A model generated the notes under the pieces. It was not told the origin of the DNA and did not search any database. It saw nothing but the letters and a program-made list of their open reading frames with translations. A DNA stretch of 64,000 nucleotides from a bacterium (GTDB lineage Bacteria > CLD3 > SB21): assembly GCA_008933615.1 (NCBI GenBank), contig WBUR01000015.1, positions 16,011 to 80,010 of the forward strand, read 5' to 3'. Below, in pieces: positions 62,279-64,000 of the stretch; the first letter of the stretch is position 1; each line of letters opens with the position of its first letter. A program made the translations under genes and the position numbers.

Positions 62279-62455
62279 TACTAAATTCTCATGGGTCTCT
62301 AACTAGTCACATAATCAGCTAAGGCCGGTCCTGTACTGGGATTGGAATTCTGCTCTATCATTTCTAAACCGGCTTGGCCGGGCCTGCTGATTAGTTCTCG
62401 TTCCAATTTGTTTAGAAATTAGTAAATCTATCCATAATACAAATTACATTTCCCC

Positions 62456-62680
62456 ATGACAGTCAGTTCACCTCACCCGCGAACGACCCGGGTTCGTTTC
62501 ATCACCGGCATGGTATGTACTCGGCCCGGGCTCTATATATTTGATCGATATGCCGATCATTCCGACCAACCCAGTCCCGCATCCGATGAAATCAATATCA
62601 CATTACGACAAGGCAATGTTTTTCCGCCGGTGCGTTCCGCAGGCAAATCGGCGTGGTGGAAATGGGATAGAGAAATTTAA
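62456..62680 (+). CDS. Small protein of unknown function
   Basis: A 74-residue frame; an internal ATG at 62510 would give 56 residues. The C-terminal RQGNVFPPVRSAGKSAWW and TRPGLYIFDRYAD look like conserved small-protein motifs rather than random translation, and it lies 56 bp before the hydrolase gene in the same direction. No ribosome site is obvious, so confidence is moderate. Confidence 0.5.
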   Translation: MTVSSPHPRTTRVRFITGMVCTRPGLYIFDRYADHSDQPSPASDEINITLRQGNVFPPVRSAGKSAWWKWDREI

Positions 62681-62736
62681 ACACAACACAGAATCCCGAA
62701 CTATTTGGAAGACAGCATTTTTTAAGGGAGATGTCT

Positions 62737-63879
62737 ATGCCGGAAAGAATCTTGTATTATGCGACCAACCGAAAACACGAAGGCGATCGTTGGAAGCCGA
62801 CCGGGTATGGAACAAAATTCAGCGACGACGGGCTGGAAAATTTACGGTTTGGTAAGGTCACTGTTTCGGCCGACGAAGCAAAAGTAACAAAATTTGCGAG
62901 TTCGGATACCGGGAAGATCGGAACGGGAGACGGCGAAGCCATGAGCAAATATTTTACCGGCGTTGCCGGAAGCGCTGACATTCGCGCATTCGAGGAATCG
63001 ATCGATCCGAAGATCGCCGATACCGCTCAGGATGCAAAACTCGGTTCCGCCGCGATGTTTAGCGAAATGAAATCGATCATGATGGAAGCGACCGATGTGC
63101 TCGTGTACATACACGGGTTTAACGTGTCATGGCAGAGCGCCGTCGGATCGGCCCTCGGCCTTCAGGAAATGCTGCGTCAGAGCAAGGCAGCCGATCGGGC
63201 GCAAAACGTTGCCGTCGTACTCTTCACCTGGCCCTCGGACGGAAAGGCGCTCCCGTTCGTGTCCTACAAATCCGACCGTACGGAGAGCAAGGCTTCCGGT
63301 TACGCGTTTGCGCGCGGATTATTGAAATTACGCGACTTCCTGATGAAGCTTAAACATACTCTTCCGCCCGAACAGCTCTGCAAACAAAACATCCATCTCC
63401 TGTGTCACTCGATGGGTAACTATGTTCTGCAAAATTCGCTCCGCCGCTTATACGACTTCACTCCGGGTTCTGCTCTGCCGCGGATCTTCGAACACCTATT
63501 TTTATGCGCGCCGGATATAGACGACGACGTTTTCGAAGCGGGAAAACCGATGGCCATGCTTAGCGAAATAACCGCCCATGTCACGATTTATTACAATCGC
63601 GAAGATAAAGCGCTTCACATTTCGGATTACACCAAGGGTAATCCCGATCGCCTTGGAACCAATGGCGCTTCCCATCCTCAGCTATTACACAACAAAATTC
63701 ATCAGGTCGATTGCACGCCCGTTGTAGACAAAGGATTCACCGAGCACCGTTATTATCTCAGCGGCAACGTCTGCGCGGACATTCGCAAGAGTATCGACGA
63801 GATACCTCAGGACGGCAACCGGCCATGGAGACAGGCCACGCATCAGGCCAATGCCTGGGTCATGAAAAGCGACAAATAA
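62737..63879 (+). CDS. DUF900-type alpha/beta hydrolase
   Basis: A 380-residue protein from the ATG at 62737 (AAGGGAG 6 nt upstream; the ATG at 62731 is too close). LVYIHGFNVSWQSA is the oxyanion region, VVLFTWPSDG follows, and LLCHSMGNYVLQN contains the nucleophile Ser. LCAPDIDDDVF supplies a candidate acid and GASHPQLL a candidate region for the His. The N-terminal ATNRKHEG motif is typical of DUF900 (PF05990) proteins. No signal peptide. Substrate unknown; a lipase or esterase role is possible. It sits with the M15 peptidase and may share its induction. Confidence 0.88.
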   Translation: MPERILYYATNRKHEGDRWKPTGYGTKFSDDGLENLRFGKVTVSADEAKVTKFASSDTGKIGTGDGEAMSKYFTGVAGSADIRAFEESIDPKIADTAQDAKLGSAAMFSEMKSIMMEATDVLVYIHGFNVSWQSAVGSALGLQEMLRQSKAADRAQNVAVVLFTWPSDGKALPFVSYKSDRTESKASGYAFARGLLKLRDFLMKLKHTLPPEQLCKQNIHLLCHSMGNYVLQNSLRRLYDFTPGSALPRIFEHLFLCAPDIDDDVFEAGKPMAMLSEITAHVTIYYNREDKALHISDYTKGNPDRLGTNGASHPQLLHNKIHQVDCTPVVDKGFTEHRYYLSGNVCADIRKSIDEIPQDGNRPWRQATHQANAWVMKSDK

Positions 63880-63904
63880 TTGACAACCTCAAGGATTTTT
63901 TACT

Positions 63905-64000
63905 ATGAAATCGCTATGGCAATTATGCGCCGTGGTATCGGTCTATGTTATTTTCATAAATACCGATGGCTTGAACGCACAGAAGATCAAAGACTTCTCA
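63905..64000 (+). CDS. Start of a secreted protein (runs off right edge)
   Basis: Thirty-two codons from the ATG at 63905, with AAGGA 9 nt upstream, encode a probable signal peptide (MKSLWQLCAVVSVYVIFI, then NTDGLNAQK) with cleavage near LNAQ. It is 25 bp past the hydrolase stop and likely in the same unit. Nothing can be said of its function. Confidence 0.7.
   Translation, partial: MKSLWQLCAVVSVYVIFINTDGLNAQKIKDFS

Overview
This window is a chromosomal segment from a Gram-negative bacterium, probably of the FCB superphylum outside core Bacteroidetes (an Ignavibacteria, Calditrichota or KSB1-like lineage). That placement is inference. It rests on several secreted TPR proteins, outer-envelope lipoproteins, large propeller/Y_Y_Y sensor kinases, a CHAT/ECF-sigma locus and a ferredoxin-dependent 2-oxoacid oxidoreductase. 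Promoters readable by eye are ordinary sigma-70 type (TTGACT, TTGCAT or TTGATA, about 17 bp, then TAAATT, TATATT or TACATT), not the Bacteroidetes type. Most genes lie on the minus strand.

Layout. 1-1258: aspS, cut by the left edge. 1344-13254: two minus-strand transcription units for an envelope machine. One is an ExbB/TolQ proton channel, two ExbD/TolR-like subunits and an AgmX/PglI-C-terminal protein. The other is two very large secreted TPR proteins plus a small exported protein. Together they resemble the Agl-Glt motor of Myxococcus. 13454-17832: LOG-family hydrolase, agmatinase-type ureohydrolase, GH57 enzyme, membrane-anchored TPR protein. 17878-19661: tRNA-Arg(CCT), grpE, hrcA. 19726-24458: propeller lipoprotein, korB, korA, an unknown gene. 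24462-28899: RNase H-like exonuclease, apt, acyP, a diguanylate cyclase, an SDR, a small unknown, a UbiA prenyltransferase. 28969-36364: rplS, trmD, rimM, khpA, rpsP, an inserted transglutaminase/TPR gene, ffh, typA. 36598-42406: fdhD, an acyl-CoA dehydrogenase, two tRNA-Arg genes (TCT, TCG), a lipoprotein, a small membrane protein and an FGGY kinase.

42542-53552 is a more fluid region: two giant sensor histidine kinases, a third kinase with an in-frame internal deletion, a nucleotidyltransferase/small-protein pair, a split carB N-terminal half, and a small inverted-repeat element carrying a dead four-helix-bundle (S23) gene. topA follows (53556-56090).

56271-61530 is the most interesting part. 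A TPR protein ends in the N-terminal half of a CHAT protease domain on the plus strand. The C-terminal half, with the catalytic His and Cys, is a separate gene on the opposite strand with its own signal peptide and membrane anchor. Between them lies a small exported lipoprotein; next door are a zinc-finger/TPR anti-sigma factor and its ECF sigma factor. Two near-identical promoter-like motifs (TGCAATTT, 11-12 bp, CGTCTTATG), each exactly 41 nt before a start codon, precede the lipoprotein and an M15 peptidase gene and suggest a shared ECF regulon. The window ends with a small unknown protein, a DUF900-type alpha/beta hydrolase and the first 32 codons of a secreted protein.

No CRISPR array, rRNA, phage or complete insertion sequence was seen.
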